Shown in pieces: positions 7,720-17,010 of a DNA stretch of 64,000 nt. Where the stretch lies: contig NZ_JACFAK010000006.1 in the NCBI RefSeq assembly GCF_014118685.1, positions 62,001 through 126,000 of the forward strand. Direction: 5' to 3'. The notes under the pieces are model-generated. The model searched no databases, was not told the DNA's origin, and saw only the letters and a list, made by a program, of their open reading frames with translations. The position numbers were made by a program, and so were the translations under genes. Each line of letters starts with the position of its first letter. Position 1 is the first letter of the stretch. The stretch is from Flaviflexus huanghaiensis. GTDB taxonomy: Bacteria > Actinomycetota > Actinomycetes > Actinomycetales > Actinomycetaceae.

Positions 7720-9192
7720 TCAGGCATTGTTGCGGCGTCGCGAGAAGGCGAGCGCTCCACCGCCGGCGCCGACGAGGGCCAGTCCGCCGAGTGTGAGCAG
7801 GAGCGTGCCCTGCGCACCGGTGAGCGGAAGGTCCGGTCCGTCCTTCTTCGCGTTGACGACTGTGACAGTCGTGAGGCCGGCAACACCAGGCTTGATGTTG
7901 ACAGGGTTAGTGATAACGCCAGCCGTGTGGCCCGCCGGGACAACGGTCTCGTAGAGGCAGTAGTCCTTGGTCGGGTTGGTCAGCGGGCTGTTGGAGTTGG
8001 CAACCCACAGACTGAGCGGCGAGGACGCCGGGTCCGTGTAATCCCACTGAACAAGGCCGGTCGAGTCAGAGACGCCAGTCGCGACCACGCCCGTCGCCGG
8101 AACGGCTGCAGGGCAGGTTTCTGCCGTCATCTCGAAGACCTTGAATTCGGCTCCCGCAAGCGGCTTGGCCGGGGTTGAATCGTCCTTCTTGTTGATCTTC
8201 AGCTGGCCCCAGTAGGAGTATGGAATATCGGTCCCTGGCACCGCCGTGCCATTGAACTTGCTCTCGTACTCGGCGTTCGGGATTGAGCCATCGCCAACGT
8301 CGAGGACCGTGGTCTTGAACGCGATGGTCATGTCCTGACCCATGTTGGCATCAAGGACAGCGCGGCCAGCCGCAGTCAACGTCCATCCGACGTCTCCGGA
8401 CACTGTGTAGTGAACGCCTTCTGTCGCCGCCGTGGAACCAATCTCGATTATCGAGCTGTTCGCCACGTAGTCGAGACGTGAATCGAGCTCATCGGTGATA
8501 ACGGCCTCCGTGAACGTCTCCTCGTTGTTGAGGGTCGGAATCGGGACAGTCATCTTCCACGTCACGTCCGAGCCGACAACAAGAGCATCCGGGCGGTCGG
8601 TGATGACCTTGGATGGCTGCTCCATGAGCTGGTTCTTCGGGTCTGCGACAACGTCGTAGTTCCAGCCGGCTCCGTCTTCGCCGAACGAGGTCGGGATTGA
8701 GACATAGAATTCGGGCACCGGGGACACGATGTTATTGGGCCCCGGGTCGGTCTCCTGTGCGACATAGATGCCAACGGGCAGGTTGAACACCACCTGACCG
8801 TTAACGGTCTCGTCGACATACTTGACATTCGTGAGGCAGAAGTCGCCGCCTGGCAGGGCTGGTGCGGAAGCGAAGAGCGCTTCAAGACCGTCCCAATCGG
8901 CTGCGTCTTGCAGGTCGATCGCTGTGCACGTGCCGTTGACCGACCTGCCGACCTCCCAAACTGTGAATTCGACTCCGTCAAGCAGGTTCGCTGGGTCAGG
9001 CGTTTGGCCTTCGTCCACCGGCCCGCCGGCGTACTTGTTGATCGTTAATGTTCCTTCGGTCGGCGCCCCGGGCTGATCGGGGCCTACGTCAGCGGAGGCC
9101 GCTGTTCCAGCTGCGACGAATCCTGCAAGCGAGAGCGCCACTGCCCCTGCTCCTGCAGCGATACGCCGAAGCGCGGTGTGTGTGGTAGTCAT
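7720..9192 (-). CDS. fimP: LPXTG fimbrial major pilin, isopeptide-forming (FimP/SpaA-like)
   Basis: A 490-residue shaft pilin. It has a signal peptide (1-about 35) and a pilin motif WNYDVVADPKN, whose Lys (about 186) should be the sortase attack site. CnaB-type domains are implied by E-box segments VAQETDPG (about 144-151) and YCLYETVVPAG in the last domain. A sorting signal LPLTG (455-459) is followed by a membrane helix and an RRRNNA tail. The layout matches FimP of Actinomyces type 1 fimbriae and SpaA-type pilins. It is flanked by the tip adhesin and the sortase. Confidence 0.93.
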   Translation of the reverse strand: MTTTHTALRRIAAGAGAVALSLAGFVAAGTAASADVGPDQPGAPTEGTLTINKYAGGPVDEGQTPDPANLLDGVEFTVWEVGRSVNGTCTAIDLQDAADWDGLEALFASAPALPGGDFCLTNVKYVDETVNGQVVFNLPVGIYVAQETDPGPNNIVSPVPEFYVSIPTSFGEDGAGWNYDVVADPKNQLMEQPSKVITDRPDALVVGSDVTWKMTVPIPTLNNEETFTEAVITDELDSRLDYVANSSIIEIGSTAATEGVHYTVSGDVGWTLTAAGRAVLDANMGQDMTIAFKTTVLDVGDGSIPNAEYESKFNGTAVPGTDIPYSYWGQLKINKKDDSTPAKPLAGAEFKVFEMTAETCPAAVPATGVVATGVSDSTGLVQWDYTDPASSPLSLWVANSNSPLTNPTKDYCLYETVVPAGHTAGVITNPVNIKPGVAGLTTVTVVNAKKDGPDLPLTGAQGTLLLTLGGLALVGAGGGALAFSRRRNNA

Positions 9193-9299
9193 CTCTACCG
9201 TGTCCTTTCCTTACCCTCCACCGAGATCGGTCATGCTGAGGGGCTATTCATTCGTTCATGCATCGGCCGGAGGCCTTTGACTGGTTGTGAGCAGACTGC

Positions 9300-12200
9300 T
9301 CATGACGTGACGTGCGCGACCTCCTTACGGTTTTTGCGGAGCTGGGCGTATCCGACGCCTCCCAATCCGAGGAAGAGAAGACCGGCGCCCATGAGGGGAT
9401 AGAGCTCGCGGCCGATTCCGCCTGTCAAAGGCAGCTCCGGACTCTCTCGCTCGCTGTTGATGATCGACCCAAGCTCGACGCCCAGCGAGGCTGGCGCCTC
9501 CTTGCCGATCGTGAACGTGACATCGTCGTTGTTCAGGTAGTACCCGGCGGGGGCCTTCGTCTCCGTGAGGGTGTAGTCACCCCACGGCAGGTCCTCGAGA
9601 AGGAACGCTCCGCCGGCCGGATCCATGTCGGGCCCACTGCACGGTGCTTCGGTGCAGTCAGTGATCGTCAGCGTCGCTCCCCCGTTGAAAAGACTGGGGC
9701 CGGTAAGCGCCCACTCTGAGCCACTCAGCAAATTGTCCGTCGCATCGACCTTGGTCCACGTCACACTGCCGAGCTCGCGCTTGGTTGTGTTCGTCACGAT
9801 GATCTCGGACGGAGTCGCCGACGCATTGACAGCGCTTCCGAGGTCCGGGTCGCCATCCCAGCTATAGGAGGGGTCGCCGTCAACCGGTGCAGCCGGTCGA
9901 CCATCTTCATTGACGACGGAGCATTCAGCTCCGAGAGGGATCTCGTCCGACGCACTCGACATCCACGTCTCCCCATCAGCAATTGGACCCCACGTGCCCG
10001 AGACGATCTCGTCGTCGAGGAGCTCATCTGTGAGAACGCACTGCCAACCACCCGAATACTCGAGGTCGTCATCGGCCGTTCCCACAACGTCCTTCGTCAC
10101 TGAGAAGGTTCCGAACACGCGGTCCACCGTGTTTGTCACAGTCAGCGTCGAGATCTCCTGCGGAACGATGGTGCCTGAGCCGGTGACCGAAGGGGCGCCC
10201 CACTCGTAGGACGAGTTCGGAAGACCCGTGCTGCCGGTCGGCGGTGTCTCCACTGCCGAGCACTCGGCTCCTGCGGGGATGACATTCGCTGCAGGTGTGC
10301 CAGCATCTGGCGTGAGCACGGCATCGCCAGCTCCGGCGGACAGCCACGTACCCGACGCAACGGTGGACCCATCGAGCGTGCAGCTGTACGTTCCTTCGAA
10401 CTCAAGATCGACAGAGGCGGGAACAGTGTCGTCGAAGGCCTTCACGATCGCGAGCTGTCCAACTTTCGGCTTGTTGACGTAGGTGCAGTCGACGTTGTCA
10501 CCAGGCTCAATGCCGGTGAGGGTCTGCTCGTCTGCACTCGTCAAATCTGTGACGGTTGTCGAACCGTTGAGGTGCGTGACGACGCACATGCCGCTGACGA
10601 ACTCGAATCCGTCCTGCTGTGTCTCGGAGACCTTGACGTTCGCGCGGTCCGTGTACGAACCGAAGTCGATCTCCCATCGAGCAGTCCCGTCGGATCCGGT
10701 GGTTTGCGTGCTGGCCGCGGGAGCCTGCGTCGCAGATCCCTCCGTCGCTATCGTTGTGGCGCCGACCGTCCACCCCTCCTGGGGTTGCGGGTTCTCGCCG
10801 AGAGCGTCGGTCACCTGCTTTTGGATCGTGACGTCTGCGACGAGGGGCGCATTATGGAACGTACACAATACGGACTGGCCGCCCGGAGGAATGATGATCG
10901 TTCCAGAGGTACCGTTGCCGCTCGCAGAGTGATCTTGCACGCCGTCAACTTCGCATCGGAAACTCGACGCGTAGTCCGCCAAATCAGTTGTGCCCGCAGC
11001 CGTTTCAGAGAAAGTAAGCGGCACACCACGCACGGTGGGTAGCGGGCCGACACGCTCGCTTTGAGGACCGACTGCAACGCCGGTTGTTGTCGCTTCGCCA
11101 ATAGTCTGCGAACCCTGCGTGAGGCTCAGCTTGAACTGGTCTGTGCTGTTAATCCTGCCGTTTTCGACGAACTTCTCGATCGTGATCGTCGGCGGCGAGG
11201 AACAGGTTGCCAGGTCGGTGCTACTCAAACCTGAGCTCGTAACGGTGGTGGATCCGCTCCAGTTCGGCATGTTGTACGAACGAATCTGTCCGCTCGAGCC
11301 CAGATAGGCCTTGCCGGCAGCATCAAAGGCAACTCCGTTGACATCGCTCATTGTCGAAACGGTTGCCGACTGCGAGGACGGAATATCGCCACCGGATGCT
11401 GCGGTAAAATTGGCTTTCGTCACGCTGTAGACTGTCGTCGTATTTCCTAAACCGCGAACGATAAAGAGGTTTCCAGCGGAGTCGAATGCCATGTCACCGT
11501 TAGCGTTTGACGTTGCGGACGTCCTCACGGTTCCCTTGAAACCCAGTGAGTTCGACGCGGGATTATACTGGTAGATCTTGAAATCGCCAGAACCGGTGAA
11601 GCCTCCAAAGTAGTAAAGGCCTGACGAGAGGTCGACGGCTCCAGCGACGAGGTTCGTCCCTGTATTGCCCCCGAGAGCGGCAGTGCTCTTACCCGTCGAT
11701 GTCCAGACGCCCGTCAGGACATCATAGGAGTAGACCGTGCCGTTTGCGGATGTTCCAGAGCTCGAGCTGCGCTCGATCGCGTAGATATTGCTGCCTCCCG
11801 AGGCGATACCCAAACCATTGAAGACGGAAACACCCGTTGCCGACGTTCCGAGAGGTGACACCGTCCCGTTTGGACTGACCTGCTGAAGCTGGCCATTACC
11901 CGAAAGCGCGTACACGTACCCAGCAGTGCACACGGGTGCCGTCTGCACCTTCTTCACATCGAAGGTTCCGAACCCGTGGGTATCAGCGCCTCCGGCATCG
12001 TTCCACGCAGCATTGTTGCTGCTCTCGCCACCAATGGTGATCCAGTTGGGAGAGGCCACCCACTCGTAGCCGGCCGGCGGTTCGACGCCCTTAACCCGGT
12101 AGTTATTTCCCTCGACGATTCTGTTGGAATCGGTGCGGTTGGTTTGGAAATGTTCAAGCAGGAATTCCCCGCCGTCAGTATCACGGTCGAGAACGTTCCC

Positions 12201-12821
12201 GGACGTATTTGTCGAGCACGTTCCGTTACAGTCCACAATTGAGCTCGCGTTGTTACCGTCTCTCCAGCCCAACCACCGATGTCGGTACTCAATTGCGAAG
12301 GTTGCTCCGGAAACAAGCTCTCCGGTATCGGCATCCCTGACATCCCAGTACACGTAGGGCGGAGTCGCACCGTCTGGACCCACCGCCATCGGCGATATTT
12401 CTTCGTCCGCGTCCGCCACGCTCTCATCGAGCGAATCCTGGAGCGCGGCTTCAGATTCAGGGGTTTCGGCAGGAGCAGTCGTCGGCTGCCCTGATCCCTC
12501 AGGAGCTACGGGAGCTGTGGGCGCCACAGGAGCGGGCCTGGCAGGTGTGGCTGGTGCCGGCTCTTCGGTTTCGACAGCCGGCGGCTCGGTCGGGCCTTGA
12601 GCGGGCTCCGTCGGCTCTTCCGTAGCCGGATCCTCGACGGCTACAGGCGCGAGAGAATCTTCCTCAAGGAGCCGCGCTGCCGTGGTTTCGGACGGCGCCA
12701 TGGAGTTTTCCTCCGCGATGGCAATGCCAGCTGGCGCGAGTCCCAATCCCAGCGCCAAGGCAACACCAAAGGCCGCGAGGCCTCGTGCTAGGGCGCCATG
12801 CTGTGCTGTTTTTTGACTCAT
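9300..12821 (-). CDS. Large LPXTG pilus tip adhesin (FimQ-like, SpaA repeats and propeller-like domain)
   Basis: A 1173-residue surface protein. Order: signal peptide ending near residue 36; Pro/Glu/Ala-rich stalk (about 37-145); a prealbumin-like domain (YVYWDVRDADTGELVSGATF onwards); a 250-residue region of short repeats (YVYALSGNGQLQQVS...) resembling DUF6923-type beta-propellers; then a string of DUF5979-like beta domains ending in xxTxVNxx edges (DCTYVNKP, LTVTNTVD, IIVTNTTK). Last come a SpaA domain with E-box YTLTETKAPAGYY, LPLTG near 1130, a membrane helix and a basic tail. Likely the tip subunit and receptor-binding part of the pilus. GAGGTG lies before the ATG at 12821; the ligand is unknown. 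Confidence 0.85.
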   Translation of the reverse strand: MSQKTAQHGALARGLAAFGVALALGLGLAPAGIAIAEENSMAPSETTAARLLEEDSLAPVAVEDPATEEPTEPAQGPTEPPAVETEEPAPATPARPAPVAPTAPVAPEGSGQPTTAPAETPESEAALQDSLDESVADADEEISPMAVGPDGATPPYVYWDVRDADTGELVSGATFAIEYRHRWLGWRDGNNASSIVDCNGTCSTNTSGNVLDRDTDGGEFLLEHFQTNRTDSNRIVEGNNYRVKGVEPPAGYEWVASPNWITIGGESSNNAAWNDAGGADTHGFGTFDVKKVQTAPVCTAGYVYALSGNGQLQQVSPNGTVSPLGTSATGVSVFNGLGIASGGSNIYAIERSSSSGTSANGTVYSYDVLTGVWTSTGKSTAALGGNTGTNLVAGAVDLSSGLYYFGGFTGSGDFKIYQYNPASNSLGFKGTVRTSATSNANGDMAFDSAGNLFIVRGLGNTTTVYSVTKANFTAASGGDIPSSQSATVSTMSDVNGVAFDAAGKAYLGSSGQIRSYNMPNWSGSTTVTSSGLSSTDLATCSSPPTITIEKFVENGRINSTDQFKLSLTQGSQTIGEATTTGVAVGPQSERVGPLPTVRGVPLTFSETAAGTTDLADYASSFRCEVDGVQDHSASGNGTSGTIIIPPGGQSVLCTFHNAPLVADVTIQKQVTDALGENPQPQEGWTVGATTIATEGSATQAPAASTQTTGSDGTARWEIDFGSYTDRANVKVSETQQDGFEFVSGMCVVTHLNGSTTVTDLTSADEQTLTGIEPGDNVDCTYVNKPKVGQLAIVKAFDDTVPASVDLEFEGTYSCTLDGSTVASGTWLSAGAGDAVLTPDAGTPAANVIPAGAECSAVETPPTGSTGLPNSSYEWGAPSVTGSGTIVPQEISTLTVTNTVDRVFGTFSVTKDVVGTADDDLEYSGGWQCVLTDELLDDEIVSGTWGPIADGETWMSSASDEIPLGAECSVVNEDGRPAAPVDGDPSYSWDGDPDLGSAVNASATPSEIIVTNTTKRELGSVTWTKVDATDNLLSGSEWALTGPSLFNGGATLTITDCTEAPCSGPDMDPAGGAFLLEDLPWGDYTLTETKAPAGYYLNNDDVTFTIGKEAPASLGVELGSIINSERESPELPLTGGIGRELYPLMGAGLLFLGLGGVGYAQLRKNRKEVAHVTS

Positions 12822-13449
12822 TTCGAACACCTCGAAGTCGTTGCTGGTTCCGGGTTTCTGACCTGTTCGTAACCGACCTGCGGGGCCCGGGCATGGCGGG
12901 GCCAAGAACCTGTCGAGTAGTGAAAAATGGCACTCTGGACACCGCTGCGGTGAAATGGTTGCCACAGACTACAATTGCGCATGTCGCGAACCCCCTTAAG
13001 TTGCGAACGACGAGCGTCAGGCGGCCGGGTCGGTATCCCTTCCGGCCATCCCCTTCGTCGGGAATGCCGTGGTCCGAGTGGTTTATTACCCGTGACCTGA
13101 TGCCGGCCGCGTCGCGCCTTTCGTCGAATACTGCGAGAAGCGGGTGAGCCAATCCACCGAAATCGGCTCAAATCGACGGAAAATCAACAAGTATTTATGA
13201 GGGCGACAGGGTTGGGTTATGGAATCCGCTCGATGGCATGTGATGACTGAATGCGCGTTGATGATGGCGATTGATGGCCTGCGATAACGAGCAAGCACAG
13301 TCGGATTGGTACGGCCGTATCACGTGCCGAGGCTAGACCAACACTGGTAAACGATGTTCACATCATGCTGTTTGATACCTTTTGGGGTAGTAAGTGTCCG
13401 AGACTACGTGTACTGTGGCGTTACATTTCCCAGTGACAGTGAGTTTTCA
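12822..13449. other. Long divergent regulatory region of the pilus operon and LuxR gene
   Basis: This 628-base spacer is the longest non-coding stretch of the window and looks less GC-rich than its surroundings. Frames in it have no ribosome sites or recognisable domains. It should hold the pilus promoter with a long leader and the regulator promoter. A perfect inverted repeat, GATGT-2-ACATC, lies at 13353-13364, and several GATG repeats cluster at about 13230-13280. Confidence 0.45.
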
Positions 13450-16053
13450 ATGGCGGACGACCTTCAGCACCTCATTCCAACCCCGTGGTTTCTTCTCACC
13501 CCACCGCACCTCGGGCCTCACCTCATTGAGCCCAACCGCCTGAACGGTCTCATCGACGCGCTGACCGACCGATGGCCTATCACGATCGCGGAGGCCCCTT
13601 CGGGCTTCGGTAAGACGCTTGCGCTGGCGGCCTGGGCGCAGGAGCATCCCGGCTCAGTCGCCTGGGTGACGCTTCGACCGATCGACCGGATCCCGATCCA
13701 GCTCCTCTCCGATGTCATCGCTGCTCTTCTTCACGTTTACCCCGAGAACTCTGTGCTCGAAGACGTGATGGCGCACCTGAAATATCGGCAGGGGCCGTTC
13801 CACTCCGCGATAGAGGCGATCATTGAGGCATTGCCGGAGGACTCCCGCACAATCATCGTCATTGATGACGCGCAGGCTTCAAGCCGAGAGGCTCTTTACG
13901 CTGTCGTCGTTCCCCTCGCGAGATATGGTCGGGGCCGGCTGAGGTTCGTCCTCAGCGCCTCGCGATCCGTCACGTGGTGGCTGACCCGGGAACTCGCAGC
14001 GAGCGAGACGGGTCTATTGCGTTCGACGGACTTTACGTTCACTCGCGACCAGGTCTGCCGGCTCGTTGACATGTTAGGGGGCGACACCGAAACGGCCGAG
14101 GAGAGGGCAGAACTTATCTGGAAGGAGACTCGCGGCTGGCCGGTTGCGGTCCAACTTCTCATCAAAGGCGATTATCAGGGTGGCGCCGCCCTCGGGGGTC
14201 CCACAGCTCCGAACGTTCTACGGGACTATATCGAGTCCGAAGTTCTCGGCGGGTTGCGTCCCGAGCTACGAAGCTTCGTGTTGACGGCCACAGCGAACGA
14301 TTGGGCTCCACCCGAATTTATCGCTCACCTCACCGGGGACGTTCACAGCGCCGCATTGCTTGAAGAATGCAGGATGAGCGGCCTCTTCATCGAACTTCAC
14401 GAGGGTAAAAACGGCAGGACACATCTACGCTGGCACTCCTCGTTTGCGCAATCGTGCCGTGAGATCGCAAAACGAACCGATCCTCAACGCTTCGACGAGA
14501 ATCAGCGCAAAGCTACCGAGTGGGTCTCGACGCTCTATCCGGCCAAGGCGATGAATCACGCGCTACTGGTCTCGGATCCTGAATATGCAGTCGAAGCTGT
14601 CGAAGACCTGTGGCTCCAAATGATCACAACGGGCCACGCCTCAATTCTCGAGACCTACACGTTGAAAGTCTCGCGCGCTCACAAGGCACGACCGAGTCTT
14701 CTCTATATACGTGCGTGCTGCCGGCAAATGGAAGGCGACTCTTTGGGAGCACGCATGCTCAAAGCGCAGGCGGACCGCGGACTTCTCGAGCTTTCCGGCC
14801 CGGCACGCGACAAGGCAGACGTCGTGCGCACCTTCGCAGATTTGATCCTCTTCGACGGTCCAGACTCGCGCGAGCAGGCGCTGGAAGCCGCCGCAGACGT
14901 TCTCGAGAACGCCGATTTAACGCAAAGTCTCACCATCCATGGAGCATTCCTCACAGGATGGACACACCTTGAGATCAGTCGACGATCGGATAAAGCTATC
15001 GGGCTCCTCTCGTCAGTAGCGACCAATGCGAAGATCGCTGGCTACACACCAGTCGCCAGCCGCGCCAACGTCGGCCTTGCCGCAGCCCTCGCACAAGCCG
15101 GCGAGTTCACTGTCGCCGCGCAGATGCTTGATGCGTGGCGAGATGAGTCCGAGTCAGAGACCCGCGGTCCTTTGGAGGGCGGCCTCAATTCCTGGTCATC
15201 AGGTTTCATCGCTCTTTGGCAGGGTGACCCGGACAAGGCCCTCGCTATCTTCCGCAGTCTCGACGAAGGCGGCGGTCCAGCCTCCATTATTGTCGGGCTG
15301 GCGAGGACCTACTTCGCATATTCGTATTCGCTCGCGCGTGACGCGGGCGATGTCGACGAGGCGATGGCGGTCGTCGACAGGATCCCGACCGAAACGCGAC
15401 GCGACATTCCCTGGCAGGCATACAAGATTGTTGCCACCGCGAGTATTCTCTCGGCTCGCGGTGATCGACACGCGGCCATCAAGACACTCGACGGCCTAGA
15501 ACGTCATACGCCAGATTTGTCGGCTCGCATTATGGGCGCGGCGCTGTGGCGTCGACTGGGTTTCCCGGATGAAGCGTTTAAGCTGGTCCAGCCACTCGAA
15601 AAAGTTGAGCTCCCGACCTATGGAGCGACGAGCAGGGACTTCACTCTCGCCACTCGTGCGTGGGCTCAAGGAGAAAAGGACATCGCCCACCGTATTCTCG
15701 AGCGCTGTCTCGCGGTCGCGGCACGGGAAGGAATCACAAAGCCGTTCATGCGGATGGACGAGGCATCGACGGCTCTTATGTCCGAGCATGCATCATGGGG
15801 GACGAAGTATGAGAAGTTTATCGCCGCCCGGCTCATCTCCGACTCAGCCCGAGACGCAGGCCATTCGGACGTCGGCGATATGCTCTCCGATCGGGAGCGC
15901 GAAGTCTTCGCCTACCTGCGGACGACGTTAACCGCGGAGGAGATTGCACGTGAGCTCTTCGTCTCTCCCGCGACCGTCCGCTCGCACCAGGCTTCGATCT
16001 ATCGCAAGCTCGGTGTCTCGAGCCGCCGGGAGGCGGTCCAGGCCCGCGTTTGA
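13450..16053 (+). CDS. MalT/LAL-type LuxR family transcriptional regulator (STAND ATPase)
   Basis: An 867-residue regulator. The N-terminal ATPase has Walker A APSGFGKT (about residue 54) and Walker B TIIVIDDAQ (about 138). The middle is a helical TPR-like sensor region (about 300-780). The C-terminal LuxR helix-turn-helix starts at LSDREREVFAYL and continues LTAEEIARELFVSPATVRSH. Such proteins bind an inducer, oligomerise with ATP and activate promoters. It is divergent from the pilus operon across a 628-base spacer, so control of pilus genes is likely but not shown. The ATG at 13450 gives the usual N-terminus; a 32-residue longer frame is possible. Confidence 0.88.
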   Translation: MADDLQHLIPTPWFLLTPPHLGPHLIEPNRLNGLIDALTDRWPITIAEAPSGFGKTLALAAWAQEHPGSVAWVTLRPIDRIPIQLLSDVIAALLHVYPENSVLEDVMAHLKYRQGPFHSAIEAIIEALPEDSRTIIVIDDAQASSREALYAVVVPLARYGRGRLRFVLSASRSVTWWLTRELAASETGLLRSTDFTFTRDQVCRLVDMLGGDTETAEERAELIWKETRGWPVAVQLLIKGDYQGGAALGGPTAPNVLRDYIESEVLGGLRPELRSFVLTATANDWAPPEFIAHLTGDVHSAALLEECRMSGLFIELHEGKNGRTHLRWHSSFAQSCREIAKRTDPQRFDENQRKATEWVSTLYPAKAMNHALLVSDPEYAVEAVEDLWLQMITTGHASILETYTLKVSRAHKARPSLLYIRACCRQMEGDSLGARMLKAQADRGLLELSGPARDKADVVRTFADLILFDGPDSREQALEAAADVLENADLTQSLTIHGAFLTGWTHLEISRRSDKAIGLLSSVATNAKIAGYTPVASRANVGLAAALAQAGEFTVAAQMLDAWRDESESETRGPLEGGLNSWSSGFIALWQGDPDKALAIFRSLDEGGGPASIIVGLARTYFAYSYSLARDAGDVDEAMAVVDRIPTETRRDIPWQAYKIVATASILSARGDRHAAIKTLDGLERHTPDLSARIMGAALWRRLGFPDEAFKLVQPLEKVELPTYGATSRDFTLATRAWAQGEKDIAHRILERCLAVAAREGITKPFMRMDEASTALMSEHASWGTKYEKFIAARLISDSARDAGHSDVGDMLSDREREVFAYLRTTLTAEEIARELFVSPATVRSHQASIYRKLGVSSRREAVQARV

Positions 16054-16080
16054 CTGGTCCGCACAGGCCAATCCTCAGAC

Positions 16081-17010
16081 TCACGCTCGAGGGTGGGCCT
16101 GGCCGAATGCCGAACGTAGCCGGTCCGGTGAGACGTGGGTGTATCGTTGCGTCGTTCCAAGCGAACTGTGGCCAAGAAACTCCTGCACGGTTCTCAAGTC
16201 CGAGCCACCCTCCAGCATGTGGGTCGCGGCAGAGTGGCGCAGGTCGTGAGGCGCGGTGTCAGCGACTCCTGCTGCTGAGCTGAGCCGGTGCAGTATGCCG
16301 CGAAGCGTCCGCGGGTCCAACCTTCCGCCGCGGTCGCCCAAAAATAGCGCGTCAGTCGGCGTGACGATGAACTGTCCGCGCACCCCGAGGTAGGCATCAA
16401 CCGCGTCGCGCGCGGGCGCTCCGATAGGGACGATCCGTTGGACGCTCCCCTTGCCGAAAACTCTCACAGTGTCACCCTCAAGATCGGTTGTGTTGAGCCC
16501 CGTGAGTTCGCTGATTCGGAGGCCGGAAGAATAGAGAAGTTCGCACGCAGCCCAGTTGCGGATCTTCGAGCGGTTCCCACTCTCAGCAACATCCCGCGCG
16601 TAGTCGAGCAGCCGCCCCGCATCCCCCGCCGTGAGAACGTGCGGCAATCGTGACTCGGGCTTCGGGCTGACCAGGCGCACTCCAGGGTCATGCTCCGTCA
16701 CCCCTCTGTCGTACAGCCATGCAGTGAACGATTTGATGGCAGCGGACCTGCGAGCCAGTGAGGACCGCGAAGATCCGGCACGTTGCTGGGCGGCGAGCCA
16801 CGCCCGCAGGTCGGTGATCTCGAGATGCTCGAGACCGAGCTCAGCAACTGTGCTCGACCCTGGATCGACGCCGACGAGAGCACCGAGGTAGTCGACGAGA
16901 TTGCGAGCATCGGACATGTAAGCGGACACCGTGTGATCCGACAAACCGCGTCGCACTGAGAGCTCGCGCTGGTACGCGTGGAGCAGGGAAGACACTGCAA
17001 GGGAGCTCAT
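16081..17010 (-). CDS. xerC: Tyrosine recombinase XerC
   Basis: A 309-residue site-specific recombinase acting with XerD at dif for chromosome dimer resolution. The N-terminal SAM-like DNA-binding domain is followed by the catalytic domain: Arg in SGLRISEL, Lys in VFGKGS, HDLRHSAATH, and GHSSLGTTQRYTHV with the nucleophile Tyr. The length is normal. Its ATG overlaps the dprA stop (ATGA). Location beside dprA is conserved in actinobacteria, so it is the housekeeping XerC rather than an element integrase. Confidence 0.95.
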   Translation of the reverse strand: MSSLAVSSLLHAYQRELSVRRGLSDHTVSAYMSDARNLVDYLGALVGVDPGSSTVAELGLEHLEITDLRAWLAAQQRAGSSRSSLARRSAAIKSFTAWLYDRGVTEHDPGVRLVSPKPESRLPHVLTAGDAGRLLDYARDVAESGNRSKIRNWAACELLYSSGLRISELTGLNTTDLEGDTVRVFGKGSVQRIVPIGAPARDAVDAYLGVRGQFIVTPTDALFLGDRGGRLDPRTLRGILHRLSSAAGVADTAPHDLRHSAATHMLEGGSDLRTVQEFLGHSSLGTTQRYTHVSPDRLRSAFGQAHPRA

